From contig JBAIAC010000006.1 in NCBI GenBank assembly GCA_037349315.1, forward strand, positions 53,564,501 to 53,628,500: a DNA stretch of 64,000 nt. Reading direction: 5' to 3'. The notes beneath the pieces were generated by a model. The model was not told where the DNA came from, did no database searches, and saw nothing but the letters and a program-made list of their open reading frames with translations. The translations under genes and the position numbers were made by a program. Below, piece by piece: positions 46,345 to 58,035 of this stretch (its first letter is position 1; the number at the start of each line of letters is the position of its first letter). The DNA is from Chelydra serpentina (lineage: Eukaryota > Chordata > Testudines > Chelydridae).

Positions 46345-46630
46345 ATTCAAGTGTTATCAGTGTCCAGATAATGGGGAGAAATGAAATTTTACCATTGAAA
46401 CTGGTTTTGGAAAAAAATGTTTTTTTTGACTACATAAAACGTTTTGTGGGAAGTGTCTGCTCTCCCCAGAAAGTTTCATTTTTTTGTCAGAAAACAAAAG
46501 CCCTCAAACTGATACATGGTGGTTTTCAGCTGAAAACTCATATTTTGTTTATTTATTTTTCAATGAAAAGTCAAAATTTTCTGTGGATAATACTCACACA
46601 ACTGCCTCCCATTTTCCAGCCAGCTCTAGT
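46345..46630. repeat. AT-rich dispersed repeat with AGCTGG ends, copy 2
   Basis: Contains TTTTTCAATGAAAAGTC and AAAATTTTCTGTGG, ending CCATTTTCCAGCCAGCTCT, reverse complement in style to 38883-39300. The plus ORF 46371-46718 is accidental. Confidence 0.5.
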
Positions 46631-46729
46631 TAGTTATAACTTATCGCTGGGGGAAATAGAGGGGAGTTCAAAGCTGAGAAAAGGGTCAGGTGGGTTACAG
46701 AGGGAATCTTTACAATAGCAGCTTCCACC

Positions 46730-47852
46730 TGTAGTAGGAAGAGAGCCTGAGACATACGCCCTTGTATCAGAGGCCTGATATGAGGTAAGACCTGCTTACA
46801 GAATCTGGCAAGAACAGGACAGATATTTCAGACATACACATTCCTAAGAAGTGCTAGTCACAGAATACTCACACAAACACATCCCGATATCAAGTAGAAC
46901 CAGAACACCCCAATATCAAGGATGGTACAAAAACATTCCCCAAGAATAACAGGAATACACTGACCCCTCCTAAAAGATAAGGTCAGAATGACAGTATGTA
47001 ATAGAAATATTTTGATTGAACCAACAGGTACAAGGTAATATCTAGTCACGTCAGGGGACAGTGACTAACTATGTCAGAGGCAGTACTAACATGTTTGTAT
47101 CAGGATATAAAGAGGTATCTCAGAGGGAGTATCTTTGTCCAGCGAAGGGGGGAAATAGAAAATCCTGCCATTCACCGAGCTGCGTCTATTGTCACGGGCA
47201 TACATGTCTTAGTATCCTCATAGAGTCTGCCAGGGGCTATCACCATGCTTTGTTGACAATGAACCTGGCCTGGTGCCTTCATACCTTAATGGATCTTGTG
47301 GTCATTGGGCAGTTTGCTTGAGGTCTGCTGTGCTGTCTGTCTGTGCAGAGCTGGGGCAGCACACAGGGAGAACACACACACACAGCCGAACATGTAACTA
47401 CACCATCCAAAACACAGACACGTCATTACCCAAAACAAGGGCACATTCAAGGCACATGGGGGTGGCGGTGTTTCACTGGGTACTACTTTAGAACCCAGTT
47501 TTGTGTGTGTGAGAGAGAAGAAACACCACAGAAACAGACACAGAGAAGGATAAGAAAGCAAAGGACATCGCTGAAAAAGCACAGAGGACGTCCTGAGAAA
47601 AGCCTAGAGAGAGAGCTTTTTGGGCTGAGTCCTGGCTGAAAGGGCTTGGAGCTGTGAGCAGAGAAATTGCGGTTGCGTGTGTCCTCCTATGTTCAGGGAA
47701 ACAGGACTTTGTATATTCCTTATAAATAAACAGGGTTGCATCAGAAAACTCCATCATCAATTTCTCCTTCTAACTGAAACAACCTTCAGGACCCTGAATT
47801 TTGGCTAACCGCTTGAATCAACCCTAAGAACTTAAACTATGTTAATGTTACA
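46730..47852 (+). mobile_element. Probable LTR with TATA and AATAAA
   Basis: Starts near TGTAGTAGGAAGAG and ends near AATGTTACA. TATA-like ATATAAAG is at 47105-47112 and AATAAA at 47725-47730. No matching duplication was found, so the ends are approximate. If the TATA is real, R would be long (about 600 bp). ORFs inside (47061-47321, 47343-47639 and others) are not recognised proteins. The region 47380-47620 is purine-rich with CACACA runs. Confidence 0.6.
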
Positions 47853-48170
47853 TTAAAGGGGAAAATTTAATCATATAACAGTGAGGAAATTTTGAATTAA
47901 GTTGACATAACTCTATCTCTGCTCCCTGACTTCACTGGAGCCGTGAGCGTGTGTGAGTGTAAGTGCATGTGGAAGTGGGCTGCAGAACTGGTTATTTCCA
48001 GTGATGTGCTTTTATGAGAAATCAAAGGTGAAAAAAGAACTCTCAGAGAATTCTACCAAAGCCTTGTCATCATGTGAGGTATTATAGACATGGGTGTCAT
48101 TTGAGTCCTTTTATGTGTTTCTGTTCGAGATCCAGTACAGAGGAGAGATGGGACGTACAGTATGTGAACC

Positions 48171-48480
48171 AATCCCATTAGCAGTGTCCCGTTGCTTGTG
48201 ATTTTAGCACAAGTCTTGCAATATTTGAGGCTTTTTAAAAAGCCCCAGCTATCGGATTATTTGAAAATCTCAGCTTTTATAAAAAAGTTTCTAGTCCTTC
48301 TAATTGCAGAGAAAAGCTTGAAAATGTGAACCCTAAAGTCTACAACACCAGAAGGCAAATAAAATGAATGTCCAAGTCAGTATTCTAGAAAACCATGATT
48401 TTTTAAGCCAATTGCATTATTTTTGAGGTCTGAGTCATGATTTTTGAATTTTTGGGGTTGGTATTATTGCATTAATCACA
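48171..48480. repeat. Dispersed repeat with GATTTTTGA motifs, copy 2
   Basis: Starts near GTGATTTTAGCACAAG, then GGCTTTTTAAAAAGCC and CACCAGAAGGCAAATAAAAT, ending with GGGGTTGGTATTATTGCATT. The last 24 bases recur exactly at 49801-49824. Related to 13632-13905. Confidence 0.5.
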
Positions 48481-49499
48481 CTAGGGGCAGTTTAAAATAT
48501 GTACAGTCCATGTCCCAGCAAACGGCTTTCACATGATTTGTGACTGTCTGCTGGGAATAATGAGGTTTTTATAAGAACCCTTAAATTACAATGACATGAG
48601 CTTGGAAAGCATTCTGCCCCCACTAGCACAGACGTGTGCATGTCTCACTTAGAGGCTCCTCACAGATCAGGCCTTCCTCCAAACCTTCTAGCAATAAGAA
48701 AGTGAAGCATTTCAAAAATTGTACTCTTCTTTTTTATTTAGGTCTCACTGTATGCAAATGAATGAATTAATTATAAAATAAACTAAGAAAATGTATACCA
48801 CTGCTTTTCTTCTGCGTGCCATCTGGTGTTGCTTTTATCATGTTCAAAATGCAATAGGCCTTATCCTGTCCTCACTTACAAGAGAGTCAATCAGGAGTAA
48901 CTCCACTAAAGTCAGCAGAGTTCATCATCATGGCAAATCTTCAAGGGATGTGGCCTCCTTGCTGATTGAGCACCTACCGGATAGATCTCTGGTAAGGGGC
49001 TTTAGGTGGTCTGGCTATATATTCAGTTTCTGTCCATCACTGACAATCCTATTGCACCATCAAAGCTTTTGATTCCCAGGAGATTGCTGGCCATGTAGCA
49101 GCATTCCTGGGTATACACACTTTGGAATTTGATGGTCTTCCATTCTAATAATATGTCAATAGAGTTATGCTGAAGTTGCAAATAGTGTGAGAACTGAAAC
49201 AGGTGCAGTATTTTGCTGTTCCTTGTTCCACATGTGTTTAAAGTGTTGTCATAGAATCAACAGGAACCAAAGCATTAAAATAATTTCTTTGTTGGCACAT
49301 CAGGAATAAACCTGTCTTGACTAATGTATGCTGGACTAGTGTATGTATATAACATCACCAATACATATTATTAGCTGTACCACACATATATCAGTATGTA
49401 TTAAGCGCATAATAGTAATAACATAGCAGTTATATAGCCTAAATTGGCCTATGCTTTTAATATATCCCAGCTGACTTGTGCTAAGTATCCCATAACCCC
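48481..49499. other. No recognised feature
   Basis: AT-rich. A dyad repeat of the GTCAATCAGGAGTAACTCCA class at 48860-48915. The ORF 48791-49072 has no known motif. Confidence 0.35.
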
Positions 49500-50100
49500 T
49501 TGCATTCACTGAAGAAAAATTTGGCTTGAGTAAATAGGGGAGCTGTCAAGGTCAGGACAGATGAATGCTTTACCATTGCTACAGAAAGGGAGTTACTCTC
49601 ACAGGCCTATACTAGAATGTCCCCAAGGAAGAAGACAAGACATATGAATGTTCTACCCTAGTTCAGACCTAGGACGTGCCTTCATGCCCTTTGGTACCTG
49701 GAAGGCATGTCTTCAGAACAAAGAGACAAGGGTACATCATGGTACCATAAATGTAAAGTAGAAAGCTAACTGGTTAAAATATGTACACAGATGGGGTTGT
49801 GGGGTTGGTATTATTGCATTAATCCAGTTTCAGATGATGTACACAGTACCGTTTGCTTGTAAACAGATGGGGTATAAAAAGATGCTTCAGGGTGTAGCTT
49901 TAGGAGCTTACCTTCTGTATAAGGTGAATGTAATAACACTGAATGAGATGGCTTCCCAGAGACTGGTATCGTATTGAAACTTTTTCCTGTACTATATTAT
50001 TATTGGCTTATAGCAATAAATCTGACTGACATTGGTTGTTTGGTCTCATGAATATATTTTGTATCGAATCAAAAGTGTGGTCAAGCAACTGAGTATACAA
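49500..50100 (+). mobile_element. Probable LTR with clear promoter and poly(A) signal
   Basis: TATAAAAA at 49873-49880 in the context GATGGGGTATAAAAAGATGC, then AATAAA at 50015-50020. The TATA to AATAAA spacing (142 bp) is right for a short R region. The ends are not certain: TGTCAAGG at 49543 may be the left end. No coding sequence. It carries the 24-base string shared with 48454-48477. Confidence 0.6.
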
Positions 50101-50433
50101 TTTATCAACACCCGTATCTATAATATGGGTAATAGTAAATCTCAGGTACAGTGCAAGTCCTGGCCTCTAACTCTTGTGAGCAGTCCCGCCGATGTCAATG
50201 GGTCTTCTTGCTGGAGCCAGGGAAGTAAGATTGGCCCAAAATTAGTTTTTTTAGTGAAGGACTCCTTAGCTCCTCCAGAAAGCCCCCCAAATAGTCTAAT
50301 CTTGAATTGCTTCATATAAAAGTTAATCATGTATAAATTTTGTTTTCAGAATTTCAAAACCAAAATAATGCTCTTGATTAAATAAGACCTCGAATCTTTA
50401 GAGCTTGATACAGCAGAAAAATAGTCTGAGCAT

Positions 50434-50842
50434 AGATGCTGACTCCGTGGGTGCTCTGGGGCTGGAACACCCATGGGGGAAAATTGGTGGGTGCAGAGCA
50501 ACCATGGGCAGCTGCCCGCCGACTCCCCCGCCCAGCTCACCTCTGCCTCCTCCCCCAAGCCGCCGGTGCTCCGCTTCTCCCCCCTCCCTCCCAGACTTGC
50601 TGCGTGCCAAACAGCTGATCTTCGTGGCAAGCCTTGGAGGGAGGGAGGAGAGCAGCGGCGCCTCGGAGGATGAGGCAGAGGTGAAGCGGAGGTGAGCTAG
50701 GGCAGGGAGCGGTTCCTCTGCTCACTTCCCCCTCCCCGCCAGCTCACCTCCGCTTCCTGTGGCCCTCCCTGCGCCAGCTCACCTCCTCTCTGCCTCCGCC
50801 TCCTCCCCCGAGGCGCTGCTGCTCCATTTCTCCCCCCTCGTG
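50434..50842. repeat. GC-rich dispersed element (GACTCCGTGGGTGCTC family)
   Basis: Begins GCTGACTCCGTGGGTGCTC, with GGGGCTGGAACACCCA next, as at 20862. The body repeats CAGCTCACCTC(C/T)GC at about 50536, 50740 and 50776, and CTTGCTGCGTGCCAAACAGC faces its partner CTTCGTGGCAAGCCTTGG. It generates the overlapping ORFs on both strands at 50346-50725. No gene. Confidence 0.7.
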
Positions 50843-51989
50843 TCATGATATTCTAGGCGTTATAGTACTGCTTTCTGGTGCAAAGGTAAAAGGTCACATC
50901 TCTAGCAGCAGAAAGCAAAATCAAGCATTGTGCTGCTACTACCTTCCAGGAATGAAAGGCAGAGTTGGTGATTCTGGGTGTGGCAGAGTTTGTGACTCCA
51001 CCCAGACTAGTCATCATGTATGACAGAAGTGTTAAAGTAGGGGTGTGAATTCAGATTGGCTTTTAGATTAAATATTTAATTATTCAAGTATGCCTGCAGT
51101 ACAGTACCATATAGGATCCACCTTGAGCATTATAGTTATTAATTATACTATGTCATATCCATTTGTCTCTCGAAGCTGCTTCTTGGAATATATTTCTTCT
51201 TTTTCAAATGCTACAATATTGAAACAGGCAGCAACTTTGCTGGAAATGAATTCATTCTTCACTAATCAGAAAAATGATATTCTCCTGTGTATAATCTGGG
51301 ATAATCAAAATTTATTATTTGGAAAATAATTTCCTTAAAGGACATTATAATGAAAACCAAAAATGCTGGCACATTATTATTTCAAATCTGAATGTTTTAG
51401 GCCCCCAAAACCAAGTAAGGAAACACTAACAAATAAAATACAAAATAACACCAGACAGGGAATTTGAACAGAGCAAAGCATAAAGATATTGCACACAAGT
51501 TCAGTGGCTGCCATTGTAGCTGGTAAAAGATAGCTAAAGTATTTGGCAAGGGAAATCAACTTCTAAGGCCAGGCAGAGAATGACTGTACAGATAACAGGT
51601 CATTTGTAGTAGCAAGACTTTTGCACAAGTGTTATTCATGCTATAACAGAAAAGGTACAGCTTTCTGCAATAATTATACCCGTGACTGAAGCATTTCAGT
51701 AGTGCTATCCTTTCTGGACGCCATTGTCAATGACCTGCCAGAGGATCATTCGCTGGCTATGGAACATGGCTAGACAGATACTGATGTGAGTAGAGATTCC
51801 ATATGGTAATTTCAAAAGAGTTTCATATGTGTCCTTAATCTTTATGGGGTATGTTCTCAAACCTCTTTAGGGAGCTCTTAGCAGCTTGATTCTCACTGAC
51901 TACTTGGTGTGTTTCTTCAATGTTTTTATGAAGTTATCTTCCTAGATGTGAAAATGTTTAAGAATCAGGATACTCATTACATTATTTAT
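50843..51989. other. No recognised feature
   Basis: AT-rich sequence; plus ORF 51090-51329 and minus ORF 51377-51559 have no known product. Confidence 0.4.
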
Positions 51990-52690
51990 GCATATGTCAG
52001 GCAGGGGTTCACAGGGCTGGGGAAAGGTTCCCCAGTCCCTGCCATACACTTCTTCATGAACACCAACTCTTCCTCGTGGGGAAGGGAGGGGGGTCCAGAG
52101 TTAACCCCAAGCACCACACTTAATAGCACAACTTTTTAAAATCTAAATCAGGCAAAGCCAGGAGCCGACCCAGGTCAGGATCTATAGCAGGGGTTACACA
52201 GAGTCCCTCAGCCCTGGAACAGCATACAGCAAAATAGCTCTTCCACTTCCCCTCCCCCCAAAGCCTGGCTAGATACACACAGACTCTCTGCCCTGTACCA
52301 ATACAATCCCCTCTCTGCCTTGGCACAGTCCAACCTGTCCGTGCACTCTGCTCTGGTGCTGACATGTGGTGTGAGCTCAGGATGGTTTCTCGGTTATGTG
52401 ATCTCAGCTACTGCCAACCCCAGGCTGAGAGTTTACACAAGTCCCCTTTTGCAAGCAGCCTACTCTCCTCCCAGCAGCTTCCTCTCTGATCCAGCTCAGG
52501 GCTCTTGCTTCTTCTTCTCTTTTTTTCAGTTTTTTGGGCTCGTCTCTCATCCTGCCCCCAACATTTACTCAGCCCCCTAAAGGTCAGAGTTAATTTGTGT
52601 GTTTGACTGGCACTCCCCCTTAGCCAATCAGGTTTGTGCAGGGTAGCAGGGAGGGAGAAAGGAGGGGGAATGAGAAGGAGCTCTCACTAG
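51990..52690 (-). repeat. Unclassified element, possibly LTR
   Basis: The composition is more GC-rich than its flanks and shows pyrimidine-rich parts with TTCTTCTTCTC at 52510-52520 and an AGCCAATCAG block at 52622-52631 that is a CCAAT-type box on the minus strand. Both fit an LTR or promoter-bearing repeat, but I see no ends. ORFs 52120-52365 and 52320-52580 are not recognised. Confidence 0.35.
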
Positions 52691-52945
52691 TTCCACATCT
52701 ATATGTCTTAATAACAGTACTTAGAGGAGAGTAGATGGCTCTAGGAATTGCATGAGGGAAATGGAGCCCTTCTCCTCTCTAGGCTGACATTGTTTCCACT
52801 TGATCACTGTTTGGTGGGCTGTGTGAAATATATTGGTGGTTTCAGTCCATTTTCTATTAGACATGCGTACATGTCATAATACCCTGACCTACTCCCACAT
52901 ATAACTATAACTGCAGGTGAATCAGCTATGTCTCCTGGTCTCTGG

Positions 52946-53107
52946 CACTGTTCCCTCTAAGCTGTGCGTGTGTGCGCGTGCACACAGATCCTAAACCCTG
53001 CGCACACGGCAAAACACTGCGTGCACAAAAATTTGTACAGAAGCACAACAATTTGCATAAAAGAATTTTTTTGTGCACACGGCCTGTCAAAAATTAGAGG
53101 AACATTG
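52946..53107 (+). mobile_element. 162-bp hAT-like MITE
   Basis: The left end CACTGTTCCCTCTAAG pairs with the right end TTAGAGGAACATTG. The flanking 8-mers agree at 5 of 8. The body is a TGTGCG/GTGCACA-rich stretch that produces the ORFs 52957-53178. It belongs to the family whose ends read CAATGTTCCCTCTAA. Confidence 0.75.
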
Positions 53108-53224
53108 ATTCCTGGTATTTCAATTGGAGCTAAAAGATCTAACAATATTGGCATGGGTATCTCATAACTATCTATCACTAGGAGACCATCAACCAGTAGA
53201 ACAAATGTTATTTCGAATAATTAT

Positions 53225-53760
53225 TAATTAATTATTATTATCGTAGCACGTGGGGGCCCTAGTCATTGATCAGGATCCCATCGTGCTAGGCGCTGTACAA
53301 AAACAGAACAGAGAGACATTCCCTGCTCCAAAAAGCTTACAATCTAAGTATAAGACAAGCGACACCAGAAGGATGCAGACAGAGGGGGAGTACAAGGAAA
53401 CAATGAGACAATATTGGTCAGCATGATAGGCAGTGGTCTCAGCACACCAACAACCTCATGATGATCATGCTTTTTGTAGGCCTCATGAGAAAGGAGAACT
53501 TTAAGGAGGGATTTGAAGGAGAATAATGAGTTAATTCTATGGATGTTTACGGAGGGCTTCTCCCAAGCATGAGGGGCAGCATGGGAGAAAGCATAAAGGT
53601 TCTTGTTTGAACATTTAACACGAGGGTGATGGAGGCTGACATTACAGGCTGATCGGATGCAGGATTCAACCTTTCAGTACTGAATGAGAGATGATAGGTG
53701 GGCTGGGGATACATTGTGAGGACCTTCTACAAAAGTGCAACAAGCCAATGATCTCAGTGA
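53225..53760 (-). mobile_element. L2-type LINE 3' end, minus strand
   Basis: Reading the minus strand, the tail starts at TATTATTATT (53225-53240) with GTGCTAGGCGCTGTACA at 53283, then AAGCTTACAATCTAAG, and broken ORF2 coding near 53495-53520 (the FKSLLK-type end). It is the partner of the plus-strand copy at 35065-35462. Confidence 0.8.
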
Positions 53761-55249
53761 AATGTCTATGTAAATAACAAACAAACAAAACTCCACAATC
53801 AGAATAGGCAGTAATGTTGATAGGCTTGACAGATAGGACAAAGACTGAATGGGTATGGAGAAGGAATTACCTTCACTGCTACATATAGACCATGTAAGTC
53901 AGGATTTCGCTGTGTTAATGGGATGGGGTGAAATGGTGAATGAAACGTGCACTGCTATTGCTCTGTGGATAATCAGTAGTCTGGCACTTTTCACTAGCAC
54001 TGAACTTACTTAAAAATGAATACAATCAAGGTAGTAATTGTGTATAATTTGCTGAATGAGGAAGTGAGCAGCACATCTATTTCATCTTTTGTTTAGATTT
54101 AAGAGATGATACTTTTTGGTTTAAACCAGTTTCACATGCCATGTATTATAAAATATTATGCGAAGGGCGCTTCAAATAATACATCTGCATGGATTATTCA
54201 GTTTAAAATATATGTCATCTTTTGATAAATCTAATTAGTAATGGTCTGTTCAGACTGAAACATAAATGCTGGCAGCCATCCAGCCTTGAACATCAGTAAC
54301 TCTTTATCCTCTTTTCAACTCCTGTGAAGCTTCCAGATGAGATAATAGTGATGAAGTGAAGTTTTCTGTGGAAGAACTAAGCCCAGGCATGCATGTTAGA
54401 ATGGGGAATTTGATAGTTTGCAATGACTAGAAAGGGTGAGTAATACATTTTTTGTGATGGGCAATGAAGACTATTTTGAAAGGTATTTCTCAACTTGGAG
54501 TGGTGCGGAATGAAACTCCCAGCCTTCATGTTGCCAAAACTATTTCTCCTCTAGCATTTCCTGCACAAGAAGAGCAAGTGTTCCAACCACCATCTGGGTC
54601 CAACTCTGAGGTATGTCACAGATGACATAGGCCAGACTATGACCGCAGATAGAGTTAGTGAAAAAGAACTTTTCACACACAAGTTCTCTTACACAACTGA
54701 AGACGCATAACCTAATATAACCCATTGTAATGGGTTCCATCTATTCTATTGAGACTCAACATGCCCAGGTATTAAAACATCTACTAACAGATTAAAAATT
54801 TCTGGTATATGCATTGGTGCATAAACATCCATTCTCTGTGTTGTAGTTTTTATTAAATGATAATTCTGGGAATGACATTAAGGCAAAATTTGTGCAGGAT
54901 CTCTCTGCCTTACATCCTCAGTACCTGGCAGAAAAACTGCATGAAGAAAATGCAAAAATAAATATATTTTCTCAGGCATCCTTAAGCTACCCCTTGGGTC
55001 TTATCTTCTTTTGGACTTCCTGGTGGTGTGTTCAGACCACAGTTAAAATAAACCACATCTCCCGGGATCTTCATTGGCCATCAGTGATATTTCTTGCCAT
55101 AGTAAATGTGCTTAAAAACATACAGTGTGAATTTCCAAAAAATTGAATCCATTTATGATAAATGTACTGTGGGACTACTTACATCAGCATTGTCTACATT
55201 GCTGTCTCAATGTAAACCTCTCACAGAATAATTATACTCTCTGGTGATC
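53761..55249. other. No recognised gene
   Basis: AT-rich. ORFs 54540-54740 and 54892-55146 lack known motifs. Confidence 0.4.
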
Positions 55250-55491
55250 TTCACTACACAGTATATGCAGAGGAATATTGCTGGACAATCCACTGGGCAA
55301 CCAACAAGTTGAAGACATTAGAAGGGGAAGGTAGGACTGGATGTGGGGACAATAACTCGAGGATGCGAGGGCATGAGATTGCCTCAGCTAATGTTATAGT
55401 AAAATACATTTTCTTTCTGGCTTTGCCAGCACTAAGAGATTTATTCCCAAGGAATTTAAGGGGTGGGACGCACGGTTGGTCACCTGTTGTC
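55250..55491. repeat. Unclassified repeat next to a Penelope piece
   Basis: Moderate complexity sequence with GGGACGCACGGTTGGTCACC near its right end. No family recognised. Confidence 0.2.
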
Positions 55492-55796
55492 ACAGTTGAC
55501 AAGAAGGGGTGAATATCAGAGGGAAAATTACTTTTTTAGTGCTTACGAGGCCATATTCACCCCTTCTTGTCAACTGTTGAGAATAGGCCACTTCCACCTT
55601 AACTGAATTGGCCTCATTAGGACTGACCCCCCCCCCCCCCCCACTTGGTAAGGCAACTCACATATTTTCATGTGCTGTTATATATATACTGCTTACTGTA
55701 TTTTTCACTCAATGCATCTGATGAAATGGGTTTTAGTCCACAAAAGCTTATGCTAAAATACATTTGTTAGTCTCTAAGATGCCACAAGGACTCCGG
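55492..55796 (+). mobile_element. Penelope-like element end with a 25-bp inverted repeat
   Basis: ACAGTTGACAAGAAGGGG with TGAATAT (55492-55516) faces its perfect 25-bp reverse complement at 55553-55577, with a 36-base spacer. To the right lies the Penelope tail: GCATCTGATGAAATGGG, AAGCTTATGCTAAAATAC and TTAGTCTCTAAGATGCC, as at 9071-9887. A C16 run lies at 55627-55642. The arrangement is a head-to-head pair of terminal repeats. Confidence 0.8.
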
Positions 55797-55853
55797 CGGG
55801 CATTTTTTTTTTTTTTTTTGCTTGGGGCGGCCAAAAAGCTAGAGCCGGCCCTG
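55797..55853. mobile_element. Right half of a hAT-like MITE, joined to Penelope
   Basis: GGCGGGCA, a T17 run (55803-55819), then GCTTGGGGCGGCC and GCTAGAGCCGGCCCTG. The right end matches the 14292-14587 element (GAGCC.GCCCTG). The left half is missing, and the Penelope tail abuts it. Confidence 0.7.
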
Positions 55854-57436
55854 AAGATAATGAAAAATATTGCCGTGCTCTCCTTGCAAGGTTTCTGATA
55901 GGAAGATAGTTTTTATAGACGTCTATTGCATTACAATTTCTTTCAAGTTTGTTATCAGCACAAAATGCTTTAAAAAGCCTTTTTTGCAGTCTACAATAAA
56001 ATCTTTTGGCTTCCGAATTCAGCCATAGGCTGTCTTTCCCAATATTTCATTCTCTTTTCATTATTAACACTGGGCATACTAAAGAAACATCCAAAGGAAA
56101 GAAAATCAGAACCATGGGGGGAAATGCTTTTGCTAATTTGCCAGTTATACTGTTTATCCATTTATAGTCTCCTTAGAAGTAGCTTTTTGGTGCTAAAAGT
56201 TTTTCCATATTGTTTCTAAGTCTTTTAGATTTTTCTCCACCTGCATTCCTGAGGTGATGGAAGTATGGTGCTAAATACTAACGGCCAAAAAAAAAAAAAG
56301 ATAATGTATTTTGCAGGGCTGGAGGAACATGCTTAATTTGTTTGCATACTTGAAAAGTTCAGGATTTCAAAGCTTATATTGACCACAGCTTGTGAAATAC
56401 TGCTGTGCTTGGCCTGCGTAATTCTAAAACTTTTGGTGAGTAAAGAAATAAACATAACAATAAGTTAAAGTACAAGAAATTGGTGAATAAATTATTTAGA
56501 AAAATTAATGATGGATTGTAATAGTTTGTTCAGGAGCCCAAGTGGTCTAGGCATTAACATATCTGGTATCCAGTCTCTTGCCCCAAAAGTGGGGTGTAGA
56601 GATGTCTACCCTTGCCCCTAGGCCAGAGGCATAACAGTCTCAGCCTGTCTCAGGCCTAGCTCTCAGGTGGGGCATGGTAGGGAGACCTGGGCCCTCCTTC
56701 TTCACTGGGTCCCAGCCCAGGGCCCTGTGCAAGCAACACCAGCCAAGGCCTCCATGCCAAGGACCGAAGCCTGCTGTCCTGGGCCACTTCCTACCTCTAT
56801 TCTCTTTCATCTTGAATTTTGATCCCCTATAGTCCAAACAATCTGGAATTTAACAGAGTTCAAATGAGCAGAGCCCTGCAGGGCCTGATGGTTCTTAAAA
56901 AAGGTGGGGATTTGGAGAAGGCACTGTCCGTGGGCCTCACCAGTGCCATGGTTCCATCCTATGTTGAGCCTTCTGTGTGACTTTTCAGGAAGTTTTCCCT
57001 CCAGCCTGTTCTCTGTCACACATTTCCTTCAGACGTCCTTTTAACCTGCTCCTTCAGCTGGAGGAGCTCCTTCACATGCACCTCAGATCCAGGTGAGGCT
57101 ACCTGGGCCTAGTATTGTCTTTTAACCTCTTTGGGCCCAGTGTGGGGTTTCTATATACTATCACATGGGTATAATAAAGCACATTTTTACTATTAAAAAT
57201 GTTCAGAAACCCTGCAGACATTACAAAAGTCAACTTTTGCTTAACGAAAATCTGTTTCTAATAATTTCTTTTGAAGTAATAATTTTGGAAAACCAACACC
57301 ACCAGACATTTTGTGAATAGCATCCTAGAAATATAGACCTGCACACCATCTGTCTAACTGAGAGTTGGTGTGCTTTCTCATTTGGGAATAGAGCTTCAAT
57401 ACTGATGCTTCACAGATATTTTCGATGTATACTTAG
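55854..57436. other. No recognised gene
   Basis: AT-rich to about 56550, then a moderate GC stretch. The minus ORFs 56640-56837 and 56807-57019 have no known product. Confidence 0.4.
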
Positions 57437-57735
57437 CATAAGAACATAAGAACAACCATACTGGAACAGATCAATAGTCCATCTAGCTAAGTATCCTGTC
57501 TTCTGATAGTGTCCAGTGCCAGAAGCATTGGAAGGAATGAACAGAAAAGGGGAATTTCTAGTGATACACCCTGTGTGGTCCAGTCCCAGCTTCTGGCAAT
57601 TGGAAGTTTAGGGATACCCAGAACATGGGGTTGTATCCCTGACCATCTTGGCTAATAGTCATTGATGGACCTATCCCACATGAACTTATCTAATGCTTTG
57701 TTCAACCCAGTTATACTTTTGGCCCTCACATGGTG
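57437..57735 (-). mobile_element. CR1 LINE 3' end, minus strand
   Basis: Plus-strand AGCATAAGAACATAAGAACA and CCATACTGGA are the reverse complement of the CR1 ending seen at 23290-23325. ATTGATGGACCTATCC and CTTATCTAATGC follow. Same subfamily as 61535-63346. Confidence 0.85.
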
Positions 57736-57739
57736 CCAG

Positions 57740-58035
57740 CAACTGTCCTGCTTGGCAAACAGCTAAGAACAAAATTACCAAAATAAGTTGAGATAAGAGC
57801 AGACAATGAACCTTTGTGTCAACATGAAAATGAAGCGAAGCTTGTCATAAAACTCAGACAGTCCAAGACCACATGTTTCAATGTGGGAAATATAGTTTTT
57901 GTCAGAAACTTCCAGCCTAGCAAACTGTCTACACCCTTTTATCCTGAGCCTTGCAAGATAAGAATGGTCAAAGACATGATGGTCACTGCCCAGAGAGGAT
58001 CCTGTAAAGTCACATGAATTGTCTCTCTAACTAGG
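57740..58035 (+). pseudogene. Ty3/gypsy integrase C-terminal remnant
   Basis: In one frame: LLGKQLRTKLPK, a stop at 57784-57786, then VEIRADNEP and the ORF 57814-58017 that reads FNVGNIVFVRNFQPSKLSTP and MVTAQRGSC. The KLSTPF and VG..V.V blocks are the C-terminal end of gypsy-group Pol integrase, after the catalytic core. One stop visible; the catalytic core and LTRs are not present nearby. It follows the minus-strand CR1 3' end directly. Confidence 0.75.
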
